A stretch of 64,000 nt of DNA from Achromobacter mucicolens (GTDB lineage Bacteria; Pseudomonadota; Gammaproteobacteria; Burkholderiales; Burkholderiaceae_B): positions 186,001 through 250,000 of the forward strand of contig NZ_CADIJP010000007.1 of the NCBI RefSeq assembly GCF_902859725.1. The letters run 5' to 3'. Under the pieces are notes generated by a model, which was given only the letters and a program-made list of their open reading frames with translations, made no database searches and had not been told where the DNA came from. This document shows, in pieces, positions 8,842 to 21,035 of the stretch. Each line of letters begins with the position of its first letter. Position 1 is the stretch's first letter. The translations under genes were made by a program, and so were the position numbers.

Positions 8842-9741
8842 TCACTCGATGGGGCGGTAGTACTTCTTGCGGAAGTCGCCCGGGGTGCAGCCGGTGTGCT
8901 TCTTGAAAAAGCGCGCGAAATAGGCCGGATCCTCGATGTTCAACTGAAAGCCGATTTCGGCAATGCCCAGATCCGTGTTGCACAGGAGCCGCTTGGCCTC
9001 CAGCGCGATGCGTTCCTGCACGAGCTGGCTGGCCGTGCGTCCCACGCTGCGCTTGACCGCTTCGTTCAACTGGCGTTCGCTGATGCACAGCGCGTCGGCG
9101 TACTGGCGGATAGCCGAGAAATCCAGGTAGTGCTCTTCGATCAGCATGGTGAAGCGCTTGGCCAGCGAATAGCTGGGACCCGCCTCGGTTTCGCGCTCGT
9201 CGGCCGGATACAGCCGGCGCAGTTGCGTCAGGAGGATCAGCAGGTAAGAGCGCACCACGTCGAACCGGCCCGTCTGCCGGTCGCGCGTTTCGCGTTCGAT
9301 TTCCGCCAGCAGCGGCAGCATGGCGTCGTGCTGCTCGCGCGTCAGGTAGATGACCGGCGATCCGCCGGCCAGGTGAAAGAACGGGAACTTGGCGATGTCG
9401 TCGGCGCGCGGGAACATCTGCGCGAAGAACTCGGTGCTGATGTTCATGACATAGCCGCTGGGCTTGACCGACGACGTCCACGCGTGGATCTGGCCGGGCG
9501 ACAGGAAAAAGACCGAGTGGTCGCGCACCTCGTGCTGCTCGAAGTCCAGCAGGTGGGTGCCTTGCGCCTCGGTCATCCACAACAGGTGGTAATAGCGGTG
9601 CCGGTGCAGGAAACCGCGCGGGATGTCGTCGTGATCCTGCAGGCGCACGAGGTCGAAGTAAAAGGATCCCTCTCCCGAGAAATCCGAGGATTCGAAGGTG
9701 GGAAAGGTCTCCGGGACGGGCGAAATCGTACCTGCGGACAA
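8842..9741 (-). CDS. AraC-family transcriptional regulator, predicted TTG start
   Basis: The protein is 299 residues if translation starts at the TTG at 9741. No in-frame ATG or GTG fits the domain start, and AAGGAG (9755-9750) lies 8 bp upstream of the TTG, an excellent ribosome-binding site. An N-terminal cupin-like sensor domain (FLHRHRYYHLLWMTEA, VFFLSPGQIHAW) precedes a C-terminal AraC double helix-turn-helix (SERQLNEAVKRSVGRTASQLV, and IGFQLNIEDPAYFARFFKKHTGCTPGDFRK). It lies upstream of and on the same strand as the ThDP enzyme, Bug and NIPSNAP genes, and is a good candidate for their activator. The ligand is unknown. Confidence 0.9.
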   Translation of the reverse strand: MSAGTISPVPETFPTFESSDFSGEGSFYFDLVRLQDHDDIPRGFLHRHRYYHLLWMTEAQGTHLLDFEQHEVRDHSVFFLSPGQIHAWTSSVKPSGYVMNISTEFFAQMFPRADDIAKFPFFHLAGGSPVIYLTREQHDAMLPLLAEIERETRDRQTGRFDVVRSYLLILLTQLRRLYPADERETEAGPSYSLAKRFTMLIEEHYLDFSAIRQYADALCISERQLNEAVKRSVGRTASQLVQERIALEAKRLLCNTDLGIAEIGFQLNIEDPAYFARFFKKHTGCTPGDFRKKYYRPIE

Positions 9742-9820
9742 GCGGCAGTCTCCTTGATGGCGCGCGGGGCGGCTCTGTTTTTCGCCATCATACGGGGATT
9801 CGCCGCACCGCCCGCTTGGC

Positions 9821-12223
<2,403 letters not shown>

Positions 12224-12255
12224 CCGCTTGACCCTTGAAATAAGCTGGTGACGCA

Positions 12256-12286
12256 ATTCCACACCTTGGAGTTACTATAGGGTCAA
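12256..12286 (-). promoter_or_regulatory. MerR-type promoter with 19-bp spacer and regulator dyad
   Basis: Reading leftward, the -35 is TTGACC (12286-12281) and the -10 is TGGAAT (12261-12256), separated by 19 bp. The spacer carries an imperfect dyad, CCTATAGTAACTCCAAGG. This over-long spacer and sequence closely match known PbrR/CadR-controlled promoters, where metal-bound regulator untwists the DNA. It should drive the efflux ATPase. The divergent regulator promoter overlaps the same region. Confidence 0.85.
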
Positions 12287-12320
12287 CCCCTAATCATCGG
12301 ATCGGATCCGGGAGGCAGCG

Positions 12321-12755
12321 ATGCGTATCGGCGAATTGGCCACGGCGGCCGGCACCACGGTCGAAACCGTCAGGTACTACGAAAAGGAAGGACTGCTGCC
12401 CGCGCCGGAGCGGGGTCTGAACAACTACCGCAGCTACGGGCAGATGCACCTGGAGCGCCTGCGCCTCATCCGCAACTGCCGGGCGCTGGACATGACGCAG
12501 GACGAGATCCGCGCCATCCTGTCCGTGGCCGACAACCACCGCACCGGTTGCGGCCCGATCAACCAGCTGTTCGACGAGCACATCTCCCACGTGGACGAGC
12601 GCATTGCCGAACTGATGCAGCTGAAATCCCAACTGAGCGAATTGCGCCAGCGCTGCGTGTCGGCGCGCCCGGACACGGACGACTGCGGCATCCTGCACGG
12701 CCTGACCGAAATGCAGGTCGAAGAGCGGCAGGAGCGCCATACCCACCTGGGGTGA
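12321..12755 (+). CDS. cadR: MerR-family metal-responsive regulator, CadR/PbrR type
   Basis: The protein has 144 residues. The N-terminal MerR helix-turn-helix (MRIGELATAAGTTVETVRYYEKEGLL) is followed by a dimerisation helix and a metal site. Cysteines at 77, 112 and 122 match the Cd/Pb-responsive subgroup, with another Cys at 53. A short C-terminal ERHTHLG replaces the longer His-rich tail of some CadR proteins. GGGAGG lies 7 bp before the ATG. It is divergent from the efflux ATPase and shares the intergenic promoter region, so it should repress without metal and activate with metal. Whether Cd, Pb or Zn is preferred cannot be settled from sequence. Confidence 0.92.
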   Translation: MRIGELATAAGTTVETVRYYEKEGLLPAPERGLNNYRSYGQMHLERLRLIRNCRALDMTQDEIRAILSVADNHRTGCGPINQLFDEHISHVDERIAELMQLKSQLSELRQRCVSARPDTDDCGILHGLTEMQVEERQERHTHLG

Positions 12756-12860
12756 CCGCGAACGGCGCGATGTCCTTGTTGCAGGCCAGGGGATCGGCGA
12801 TGGGGCGGCCGTCATCGCGTACTATGAGAATCTGTTTTTTTCCCATTTGCGCATCGATCA

Positions 12861-13454
12861 ATGACCGTCACCCAGACCGCCACCCCGCTCCACGCCCTGA
12901 CTTCGCGCCGCTCCTTCAAGTTTCTGCGGGCTCCGGCGCCCAAACCCGACGAACTCGAACAGATCCTGCAGGCCGCCATGGCGGCGCCCGATCATGGCGC
13001 GCTGCGCCCGTGGCGCTTCGTCGTGATCCAGGGCGAAGCCATCGGCAAGCTGGCGGACATGGCGCTGGACGCGGTCAAGCGCAGCGGCGATCCGCGCATG
13101 ACGCCTGAAAAGGAAAAGTCCGTCCGCGAATGGATGGCCGGCGTGCCCCTGTTCATCGCCGTGGCCCAGAAGATCGCCCACGACAACACCAAGATTCCCG
13201 AGCAGGAACAGCTCCTGGCCACGGGCTGCTCGGTCATGAACATCCTGAACGCGGTCCACATGCTGGGCTACGCCGCCTTCTGGAGCACCGGCCTGGGCAC
13301 TTACGTCGAAGACGTGCAGAACGCGCTGGGGCTGGACTCGCTGGATTACCGCTTCCTGGGCTTTCTGGCCGTGGGCACGCCCGCGTGCGCGGTGCCCCCC
13401 GCCAAGCGTCCCGACTACCGTGAATTCGTCACGGAATGGACCGGCGCCGCCTGA
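12861..13454 (+). CDS. nitroreductase-family flavoprotein, YdjA-like
   Basis: The protein has 197 residues. TSRRSFKFLRAPAPKPDELEQILQAAMAAPDHGALRPWRFVVI is typical of the short YdjA-type nitroreductases that bind FMN as dimers. LGYAAFWSTGLG and YRFLGFLAVGTP are the later conserved blocks. These cytoplasmic enzymes reduce nitro or quinone compounds in vitro, but the natural substrates are generally unknown. The gene is followed by the branched-chain oxoacid dehydrogenase operon after 199 bp, too far and with possible hairpins between, so co-transcription is uncertain. Confidence 0.88.
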   Translation: MTVTQTATPLHALTSRRSFKFLRAPAPKPDELEQILQAAMAAPDHGALRPWRFVVIQGEAIGKLADMALDAVKRSGDPRMTPEKEKSVREWMAGVPLFIAVAQKIAHDNTKIPEQEQLLATGCSVMNILNAVHMLGYAAFWSTGLGTYVEDVQNALGLDSLDYRFLGFLAVGTPACAVPPAKRPDYREFVTEWTGAA

Positions 13455-13491
13455 GGAAAACCCTCAGTCCAATGCGGCCCCAAAAGGCCGC
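13451..13491 (+). terminator. two small hairpins after the nitroreductase gene (weak)
   Basis: CTGAGG/CCTCAG (13451-13467, overlapping the stop codon) and GCGGCC/GGCCGC (13474-13491) are back-to-back inverted repeats with A-rich loops. No T-run follows, so intrinsic termination is only possible, not clear. Confidence 0.3.
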
Positions 13492-13629
13492 GCGGCCCGC
13501 TCATCGGCCCTGTCCCCTGTGCTAATCTCGTCAACGGCTTTGCCCAAGTATCCCCGGGTGCAAGCCGTCGACGGCAGCGTCCGAGGTCACACGCCTCTGG
13601 CAATGCCTTGGTAGGAAGAAAACGCATGA

Positions 13630-14886
<1,257 letters not shown>

Positions 14887-14888
14887 CC

Positions 14889-15932
14889 ATGGCAATCGAT
14901 AACAACGCTGGTCCGGCCTCGGCGCCGATGACCATGATCCAGGCTTTGCGCTCGGCCATGGATGTCATGCTTGAGCGCGACAACAACGTCGTGGTGTTCG
15001 GGCAGGATGTCGGTTACTTCGGCGGCGTGTTCCGCTGCACTGAAGGCCTGCAGGCCAAGTACGGCAGCTCGCGCGTGTTCGACACCCCCATTTCCGAAGG
15101 CGGGATCGTCGGCGTGGCGGTGGGCATGGGCGCCTACGGCCTGCGGCCGGTGTGCGAAATCCAGTTCGCCGACTACTTCTATCCGGCTTCGGACCAGATC
15201 GTGTCCGAGGCCGCGCGCCTGCGCTACCGCTCGGTGGGCGAATTCATTGCCCCCATGACCATCCGCATGCCTTGCGGCGGCGGCATCTACGGCGGGCAGA
15301 CGCACAGCCAGAGTCCGGAGGCAATGTTCACGCAGGTCTGCGGGTTGCGCACGGTGATGCCGTCCAACCCGTACGACGCGAAGGGGCTGTTGATCGCCGC
15401 CATCGAGAACGATGATCCGGTGATCTTCCTGGAACCCAAGCGGCTCTACAACGGCCCGTTCGACGGCCACCACGACCGCCCGGTCACGCCGTGGACCGGG
15501 CGTCCCGGAAGCGTCGTGCCCACGGGCTACTACACCGTGCCGCTGGAATCGGCGGCCATCGTGCGCCCGGGTTCGGAACTGACGGTGCTGACCTACGGCA
15601 CCACGGTGCACGTGTCGCTGACCGCGGCCGAGGAAACCGGCATCGATGCCGAGATCATCGACCTGCGCAGCCTGTGGCCGCTGGACCTGGACGCCATCGT
15701 CAACTCTGTCAAGAAGACCGGGCGCTGCGTGGTCGTGCACGAAGCCACGCGCACCTGCGGCTTCGGCGCGGAGTTGATTGCGCTGGTGCAGGAGCACTGC
15801 TTCCATCATCTGGAGGCGCCCGTCGAGCGCGTGACCGGTTGGGACACTCCCTATCCGCACGCGCAGGAATGGGCGTACTTCCCCGGCCCGCGCCGGGTCG
15901 GCGAAGCGTTCAAACGCGCGATGGAGGCATGA
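14889..15932 (+). CDS. bkdA2: branched-chain 2-oxoacid dehydrogenase E1 beta
   Basis: The protein has 347 residues. MTMIQALRSAMDVMLERD, VFGQDVGYFGGVFR and FDTPISEGGIVGVAVGMG are standard for the E1 beta transketolase-like pyrimidine domain. A C-terminal transketolase domain ends with FAGPRRVGEAFKRA-like FPGPRRVGEAFKRAME. It forms the alpha2beta2 E1 with the upstream gene product. It ends one base before the E2 gene starts, so all four genes are packed for coupled expression. Confidence 0.95.
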   Translation: MAIDNNAGPASAPMTMIQALRSAMDVMLERDNNVVVFGQDVGYFGGVFRCTEGLQAKYGSSRVFDTPISEGGIVGVAVGMGAYGLRPVCEIQFADYFYPASDQIVSEAARLRYRSVGEFIAPMTIRMPCGGGIYGGQTHSQSPEAMFTQVCGLRTVMPSNPYDAKGLLIAAIENDDPVIFLEPKRLYNGPFDGHHDRPVTPWTGRPGSVVPTGYYTVPLESAAIVRPGSELTVLTYGTTVHVSLTAAEETGIDAEIIDLRSLWPLDLDAIVNSVKKTGRCVVVHEATRTCGFGAELIALVQEHCFHHLEAPVERVTGWDTPYPHAQEWAYFPGPRRVGEAFKRAMEA

Positions 15933-15933
15933 C

Positions 15934-17355
15934 ATGGGGATTCATATCATCAAGATGCCCGACATCGGCGAAGGCATCGCAGAGGTCGAGCTGGTGGGCT
16001 GGCACGTCAAGGTGGGCGACACGGTCGCCGAGGACCAGCCGCTGGCGGATGTGATGACGGACAAGGCCACGGTCGAGATTCCGTCGCCGGTGGTCGGCAA
16101 GGTGATCTCGCTGGGCGGTGATGTTGGCCAGGTGATGGCCGTGGGCGGCGAGTTGATCCGCCTGGAAGTCGAAGGCGAAGGGAATGTGAAGGCGGGGGCT
16201 GCGGCGGCCGTGCCGGCGGCGAAGGCGGCTGTGCCCGCGGCTGGCGGGATTGCTGCCGACGGGGCGCAGCGCGCTGGTGGTCCGAGTCTGGTGGAAAGTG
16301 GCGCAGCGGCATCGACGCCCGGCGTGTCGGCGCCCGGCGCATCGGCGCCCGCAACTTCCCCGCCGGCCAAGTCATCATCATCTGCATCAACATCCGCATC
16401 CACCTCTGGCTCCGCGTCGGCCAAGTCGCCAGCCGCGCGCCAATCCGGCGGCGCGCCCGCGGCGATCCGCCAGCCCGGTGAAAAGCCGCTGGCATCGCCC
16501 GCCGTTCGCAAGCGTGCGTGGGATCTGGGCGTGGAGCTGCGCTACGTGCAGGGCAGCGGCCCGGCCGGGCGCATCCTGCACGAAGACCTGGACGCCTGGC
16601 TGCAAGGGCAGGGCGCCGCCAGCAGTGCGCGCGGCGGGTCGGCCTATGTGGAACGCAACGACGAAGACGCCGTGCCGGTCATCGGTCTGCGCAGGAAGAT
16701 CGCGCAGAAGATGGCCGAGTCCAAGCGCCGCATCCCGCATTTCAGCTACGTCGAGGAAATCGACGTGACCGAGCTCGAAGACCTGCGCGTGCAGTTGAAC
16801 GCCAAATGGGGCGAGTCGCGCGGCAAGCTGACGCTGCTGCCGCTCCTGGCCCGCGCGATGGTGGTGGCGCTGCGCGATTTCCCGCAGATCAATGCGCGCT
16901 ACGACGACGAGGCGGGGGTGGTCACGCGCTATGGCGCGGTGCACATCGGCATTGCCACGCAAAGCGACGGCGGCCTGATGGTGCCGGTGATGCGCCACGC
17001 CGAGGCGCGCGACCTGTGGTCCATGGCCGCGGAGATCAATCGGTTGGCGCAGGCGGTGCGCAGCGGGTCGGCCGGCCGCGACGAGCTGTCCGGTTCGACC
17101 ATCACCATCACCAGCCTGGGCCCCTTGGGCGGCATCGTCACCACGCCGGTCATCAACCATCCCGAGGTCGGCATCGTGGGCGTGAACCGCATCGTCGAAC
17201 GCCCCGCCTTCCGCAACGGCGCCGTGGTGGCGCGCAAGCTGATGAACCTGTCTTCGTCTTTCGACCACCGCGTGGTGGACGGCATGGACGCGGCGCGCTT
17301 CATCCAGGCCGTGCGCGCGCTGCTGGAACAACCCGCGCTGCTTTTCGTGGAGTGA
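15934..17355 (+). CDS. bkdB: branched-chain 2-oxoacid dehydrogenase E2 (lipoamide acyltransferase)
   Basis: The protein has 473 residues. One lipoyl domain is at about residues 1-80, with the lipoyl lysine at K44 in [10 protein letters not shown] long Ala/Pro/Ser/Thr linker (about 90-180) contains runs of Ser and the repeat-like [14 protein letters not shown] peripheral-subunit-binding domain follows ([14 protein letters not shown]...[10 protein letters not shown]). The catalytic domain has [16 protein letters not shown], with the active-site H445 and D449. E2 forms the core of the complex and transfers branched acyl groups to CoA. Immediate neighbours encode E1 and E3. Confidence 0.95.
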   Translation: MGIHIIKMPDIGEGIAEVELVGWHVKVGDTVAEDQPLADVMTDKATVEIPSPVVGKVISLGGDVGQVMAVGGELIRLEVEGEGNVKAGAAAAVPAAKAAVPAAGGIAADGAQRAGGPSLVESGAAASTPGVSAPGASAPATSPPAKSSSSASTSASTSGSASAKSPAARQSGGAPAAIRQPGEKPLASPAVRKRAWDLGVELRYVQGSGPAGRILHEDLDAWLQGQGAASSARGGSAYVERNDEDAVPVIGLRRKIAQKMAESKRRIPHFSYVEEIDVTELEDLRVQLNAKWGESRGKLTLLPLLARAMVVALRDFPQINARYDDEAGVVTRYGAVHIGIATQSDGGLMVPVMRHAEARDLWSMAAEINRLAQAVRSGSAGRDELSGSTITITSLGPLGGIVTTPVINHPEVGIVGVNRIVERPAFRNGAVVARKLMNLSSSFDHRVVDGMDAARFIQAVRALLEQPALLFVE

Positions 17356-17357
17356 GC

Positions 17358-18761
17358 ATGAGCCAGATCACAAAGACAACGACATTGCTGGTGATCGGCG
17401 GCGGCCCCGGCGGCTACGTGGCCGCCATCCGCGCCGGACAACTGGGAGTGCCGACCATCCTGGTCGAGGGCGCGCAGCTGGGCGGCACCTGCCTGAACAT
17501 CGGCTGCATCCCCTCCAAGGCCCTGATCCACGCGGCCGAGGAGTTCGACAAGGCGCGCCACTACGCCGGCGAATCGGCGCTTGGCATTGCCGTGGACACG
17601 CCGCGCATCGACATCGCCAAGACGGTCGCCTGGAAAGACGGCATCGTCGGCAAGCTGACGGGGGGCGTGGGCGCGCTGCTCAAGAAGAACGGCGTGGAAG
17701 TCGTGCGCGGCTGGGCCACGCTTCTGGACGGCAAGACGGCGGAAGTCGAAACCCCCGATGCGGGGCGCGTTCGCATCCAGTGCGAGCACCTGTTGCTGGC
17801 GGCAGGCTCCGAACCCACGCCGCTGCCGTCCATGCCTTTCGGCGGCATCGTGGTGTCGTCCACCGAGGCGCTGTCGCCCGTCAGCATCCCGAAGCAGCTC
17901 GTGGTGGTGGGCGGCGGCTACATCGGCCTGGAACTGGGCACCGTGTACCGCAAGCTGGGCGCCGAAGTCGCAGTCGTGGAAGCGCAGGACCGCATCCTGC
18001 CGACCTACGACGCCGAGCTCACCAAGCCCGTCGCGGTCGCGCTGGACAAGATGGGCGTGGCCTTGCACCTGGGCCGCAAGGTGCTGGGGCTGAACGGCAA
18101 GGGCGACGCGGTGCGGGTGCAGGACGCCAGCGGCGCCGAAACCCTGCTGCCGGCCGACCGCGTGCTGATCTCGGTGGGACGCCGTCCGCGCACGCAGGGC
18201 TGGGGGCTGGAAAGCCTGCAGCTGGACCGCAAGGGCAACGCGCTGCGCATCGACGACCAATGCCGCACGTCCATGCGCGACGTCTGGGCCATCGGCGACA
18301 TCGCGGGCGAACCGATGCTGGCGCACCGCGCGATGGCGCAGGGTGAGATGGTGGCCGAACTGGTGGCGGGCAAGCGCCGCCACTTCCAGCCGGCATCCAT
18401 CCCGGCCGTCTGCTTCACCGACCCCGAGGTCGTGGTGGCGGGCCTGTCGCCCCACGAGGCCGAAGCCGCCGGCCTGGATTGCCTGACGGCATCCTTCCCC
18501 TTCGCCGCCAACGGCCGCGCCATGACGCTGGAATCCACCGACGGCTTTGTCCGCGTGGTGGCCCGGCGCGACAATCACCTGATCGTGGGATGGCAGGCAG
18601 TGGGGCGCGCGGTGTCGGAACTGTCGACGGCCTTTGGCCAGTCGTTGGAGATGGGCGCCACGCTGGAAGACGTGGCGGGCACCATCCACGCGCATCCCAC
18701 GCTGGGCGAGGCGGTCCAGGAGGCGGCGCTCAAGGCGCTGGGGCATGCTTTGCATATCTGA
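17358..18761 (+). CDS. lpdV: dihydrolipoyl dehydrogenase (E3) of the branched-chain complex
   Basis: The protein has 467 residues from the ATG at 17358, 2 bp after the E2 stop. It has the FAD-binding [21 protein letters not shown], the redox-active disulfide C45/C50 in [13 protein letters not shown], the NAD-binding [13 protein letters not shown], and the C-terminal catalytic dyad in [13 protein letters not shown]. It reoxidises dihydrolipoamide on E2 and reduces NAD+. Position within the bkd operon supports assignment to this complex rather than to pyruvate or 2-oxoglutarate dehydrogenase. Confidence 0.95.
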   Translation: MSQITKTTTLLVIGGGPGGYVAAIRAGQLGVPTILVEGAQLGGTCLNIGCIPSKALIHAAEEFDKARHYAGESALGIAVDTPRIDIAKTVAWKDGIVGKLTGGVGALLKKNGVEVVRGWATLLDGKTAEVETPDAGRVRIQCEHLLLAAGSEPTPLPSMPFGGIVVSSTEALSPVSIPKQLVVVGGGYIGLELGTVYRKLGAEVAVVEAQDRILPTYDAELTKPVAVALDKMGVALHLGRKVLGLNGKGDAVRVQDASGAETLLPADRVLISVGRRPRTQGWGLESLQLDRKGNALRIDDQCRTSMRDVWAIGDIAGEPMLAHRAMAQGEMVAELVAGKRRHFQPASIPAVCFTDPEVVVAGLSPHEAEAAGLDCLTASFPFAANGRAMTLESTDGFVRVVARRDNHLIVGWQAVGRAVSELSTAFGQSLEMGATLEDVAGTIHAHPTLGEAVQEAALKALGHALHI

Positions 18762-18785
18762 CGGTCTGCAGACCTGATGCCCCGG

Positions 18786-18818
18786 CACGGCGCGGCCCGC
18801 AAAGGCCGCGCCGTGTTT
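18786..18818 (+). terminator. strong intrinsic terminator of the bkd operon
   Basis: A perfect 12-bp stem (CACGGCGCGGCC, 18786-18797, with GGCCGCGCCGTG, 18804-18815) has a 6-base loop and is followed by TTTGCTTT, 25 bp after the E3 stop codon. Confidence 0.85.
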
Positions 18819-18888
18819 GCTTTCGTCCTGGTCATGCCGCATGCAGGACCTGCGCTGCGGTCCCATCGGACGCCTGGCGCGTTGGCCT

Positions 18889-20907
18889 TCAGCGGCTCCC
18901 GTCGACGTAAGGCCGCGCCTGCAGGATCAGGATCTTGTCTGCCTGCACGGCCCATTCGATGTCCTGATCTCCATTTCCCAAGCGCTTTTTCACCTGCCGT
19001 CCCACGGCGGCCAGCCGGGCGACCAGCGCATCGTTCAGCACCTGGCGTGCGCCCTCAAGGGGCACTTCGCGCACGCCGCCGCCCGCGTCGGCCACGAGCT
19101 GCGTGTCCTCGGCGGAACGGCTCAGCACTTGAACCGCCTTGGACCAGCTTGAATACATCACCTGTTCGGCCTGCCGCTTGCCTTCGACCACCTTGATGCC
19201 CAGTCCGCGCTTGGCGGACAGGTAGGTGACGTGGCGACGCGAGGCGTCGAAGGGATCGCGCGTGATCATGACACCCGAGCTGTCCGACGCCGCGGCCCGT
19301 TGCACCAGCACCGCCATGACGACGGCGTCCTGTCCGAAGCCTGCGGTGCGGCGCGCCTCGTAAGCCTCGAAGTTGTAGACCGAAGCCCACACCGTCTGCA
19401 CGGCCCGGGCCAGCGCATCGGCCTGCGTGACGTTCGGCACGGTGGTGTACAGGCCCGCGCCGCTGAAGCCCGGCAGATCTTCGGAATTGGACGAGCTGCG
19501 CACGAAGACGCCGTGGCCACCCAACTGCTTTTCCCAGCGGGCGCGCCACGCGGCCGACAGGGCAGGATCGGGCGTTGCGTCGACGATGTCCTGGCGCAGC
19601 TTGGCCAGTTCGGCGCGCCGCACGTTGGCGTCGCTGGCAAAGTCGGCCCGCTGCGCCAGCGCCGCCACGCGCGCGGGCACCCCCAGCTGGTCCATGAACG
19701 CCGCGTATTGGGCAAACGGAATGCAAAAGCCGTCGGGCACGCTGGCCGCGGGCGGCAGCACGGCCGTCAGCGCGCCAAGGTTCGCCGCCTTGACCCCGCA
19801 GTGGCGGCTGTCGCGCGTGGTCATGCCGGACAGCGGCTTGAGGGCGCGCACCGACAGGTCGGGCTTGGGCAGCGAGGGCGAGGAGGCCGGGGTTGCCGCC
19901 GAGGCCGTCGACGCGGCGGGCTGCGCGATGCGCCGCACCCGGTAGCCGTTGCTTTCAACGGTCAGTTCGACCCATTGGCCATCATGCTCGCGCAAGGCGG
20001 CCGCGGCGTCGCGCACGTAGGCATTCGGAATGCGCCAGCCCTTGGCCAGCAGGTTCACGTGGGACAGCAACGTGGATGGGCGCTGCGTGACCAGGCCCGC
20101 CACTGGCGTCAGCGCCACGGGCACCTCGTCCAGCACCACGATGTCGGTGGGCGAGAGGTCAGCCGTTTCATCCACGGCCTTGACGATGCGCAGCCGTCCC
20201 TGCGCGCGCCCGGTGTTCAGCGGCAAGAAGGTCTGCTCGCGCAGCAGCGCCTCCTGCGTGACGAAGTCCAGCCCGGCCCGCCGTGCGGTCTCTTCCTGCA
20301 GCGTGGAATTGCTCTTGAATTTCAGCGGGAGAGGGAACGTGGCCGAGAGCCGCTGCGCCGTCAGGGTCAGCAGTTCTGGCGTCAGCAGATCGCCTTCCCA
20401 GAACTCATAGGTATAGCCGGGCAGGCTGTTCTGCCAGCTCAGCGTGCCGAACAGCAGACGACGATTGGGATCCTTGTACTGCGCCACCAGCGCGGCCCGG
20501 TCGCCGGACAGCAGCCGCCGCTCACGCGCAAAGGTCTCGTGCAGCCCGTACCGCGGCGTGTTGACGTAATAGATACGGTCGGCGCGCTGGCGGTCGATGA
20601 CGAACAGCACATGGGGGATTTCCAGCGGCGTGCCGGCGTTATAGACCCGCGCCAGTTGATCGAATTCGGCCCGGGTCTTGATCTGCGCCAGGAACCGCGG
20701 GCCTCCCCACCGCGCGTCCTCGGCCTTGCGTGCCTCGACCTCGTCGGGGCGCAGGGGGCGGCCGTTTTCGTACGGGGAGGGTTTGCGGGCGGTTTGGGCT
20801 TGGGCGGGCGACGCGCCGGCGCCAACGAGCAGCGCGGAGACGGCCAGCACGGCCAGCGACATCCGCAGTGGAATAAGGGGCCTGAGCGGCGCGCGCGCGA
20901 GGATCAT
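18889..20907 (-). CDS. exported PEP-synthase-like protein (swivel plus ATP-grasp-type domain)
   Basis: The protein has 672 residues. A clear Sec signal peptide (hydrophobic MSLAVLAVSALLVGAG then AQA-QT, cleavage near residue 37) predicts export. Residues about 250-300 resemble the phosphohistidine swivel domain, with LSHVNLLAKGWRIPNAY carrying a candidate His283. Residues about 385-670 match the PEP/pyruvate-binding nucleotide domain of PEP synthase and pyruvate phosphate dikinase (GVKAANLGALTAV, VRSSSNSEDLPGFSGAGLY, DIEWAVQADKILILQARPY). Domain order is swapped relative to PEP synthase, and the PEP-binding barrel is missing. A dikinase outside the cytoplasm would lack ATP, so its role is unknown. 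It may be a structural or binding derivative. It stands alone between the bkd operon and argH. Confidence 0.75.
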   Translation of the reverse strand: MILARAPLRPLIPLRMSLAVLAVSALLVGAGASPAQAQTARKPSPYENGRPLRPDEVEARKAEDARWGGPRFLAQIKTRAEFDQLARVYNAGTPLEIPHVLFVIDRQRADRIYYVNTPRYGLHETFARERRLLSGDRAALVAQYKDPNRRLLFGTLSWQNSLPGYTYEFWEGDLLTPELLTLTAQRLSATFPLPLKFKSNSTLQEETARRAGLDFVTQEALLREQTFLPLNTGRAQGRLRIVKAVDETADLSPTDIVVLDEVPVALTPVAGLVTQRPSTLLSHVNLLAKGWRIPNAYVRDAAAALREHDGQWVELTVESNGYRVRRIAQPAASTASAATPASSPSLPKPDLSVRALKPLSGMTTRDSRHCGVKAANLGALTAVLPPAASVPDGFCIPFAQYAAFMDQLGVPARVAALAQRADFASDANVRRAELAKLRQDIVDATPDPALSAAWRARWEKQLGGHGVFVRSSSNSEDLPGFSGAGLYTTVPNVTQADALARAVQTVWASVYNFEAYEARRTAGFGQDAVVMAVLVQRAAASDSSGVMITRDPFDASRRHVTYLSAKRGLGIKVVEGKRQAEQVMYSSWSKAVQVLSRSAEDTQLVADAGGGVREVPLEGARQVLNDALVARLAAVGRQVKKRLGNGDQDIEWAVQADKILILQARPYVDGSR

Positions 20908-20983
20908 GGTCTCGGGGACAGAGCGGCAAAGGCGCCATCATATCCGGCCCGGGAGCGGGATTGCTGGCTGGGGGCGGAAACAA

Positions 20984-21007
20984 CAAGGCCCCCAAAAGGG
21001 GGCCTTG
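20984..21007 (-). terminator. intrinsic terminator of argH
   Basis: On the minus strand a perfect 10-bp stem CAAGGCCCCC/GGGGGCCTTG with a TTTT loop is followed by TTGTTTCC, 28 bp after the argH stop. Confidence 0.85.
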
Positions 21008-21035
21008 CATCCAACGCATCTACGGCAAGCCGAAA

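Noticed and set aside
13598-13613. Sigma-54-like TGGCA-N-TTGG before the bkd operon
   Set aside because: The -12 element would be GT rather than the required GC, and no activator gene is nearby.
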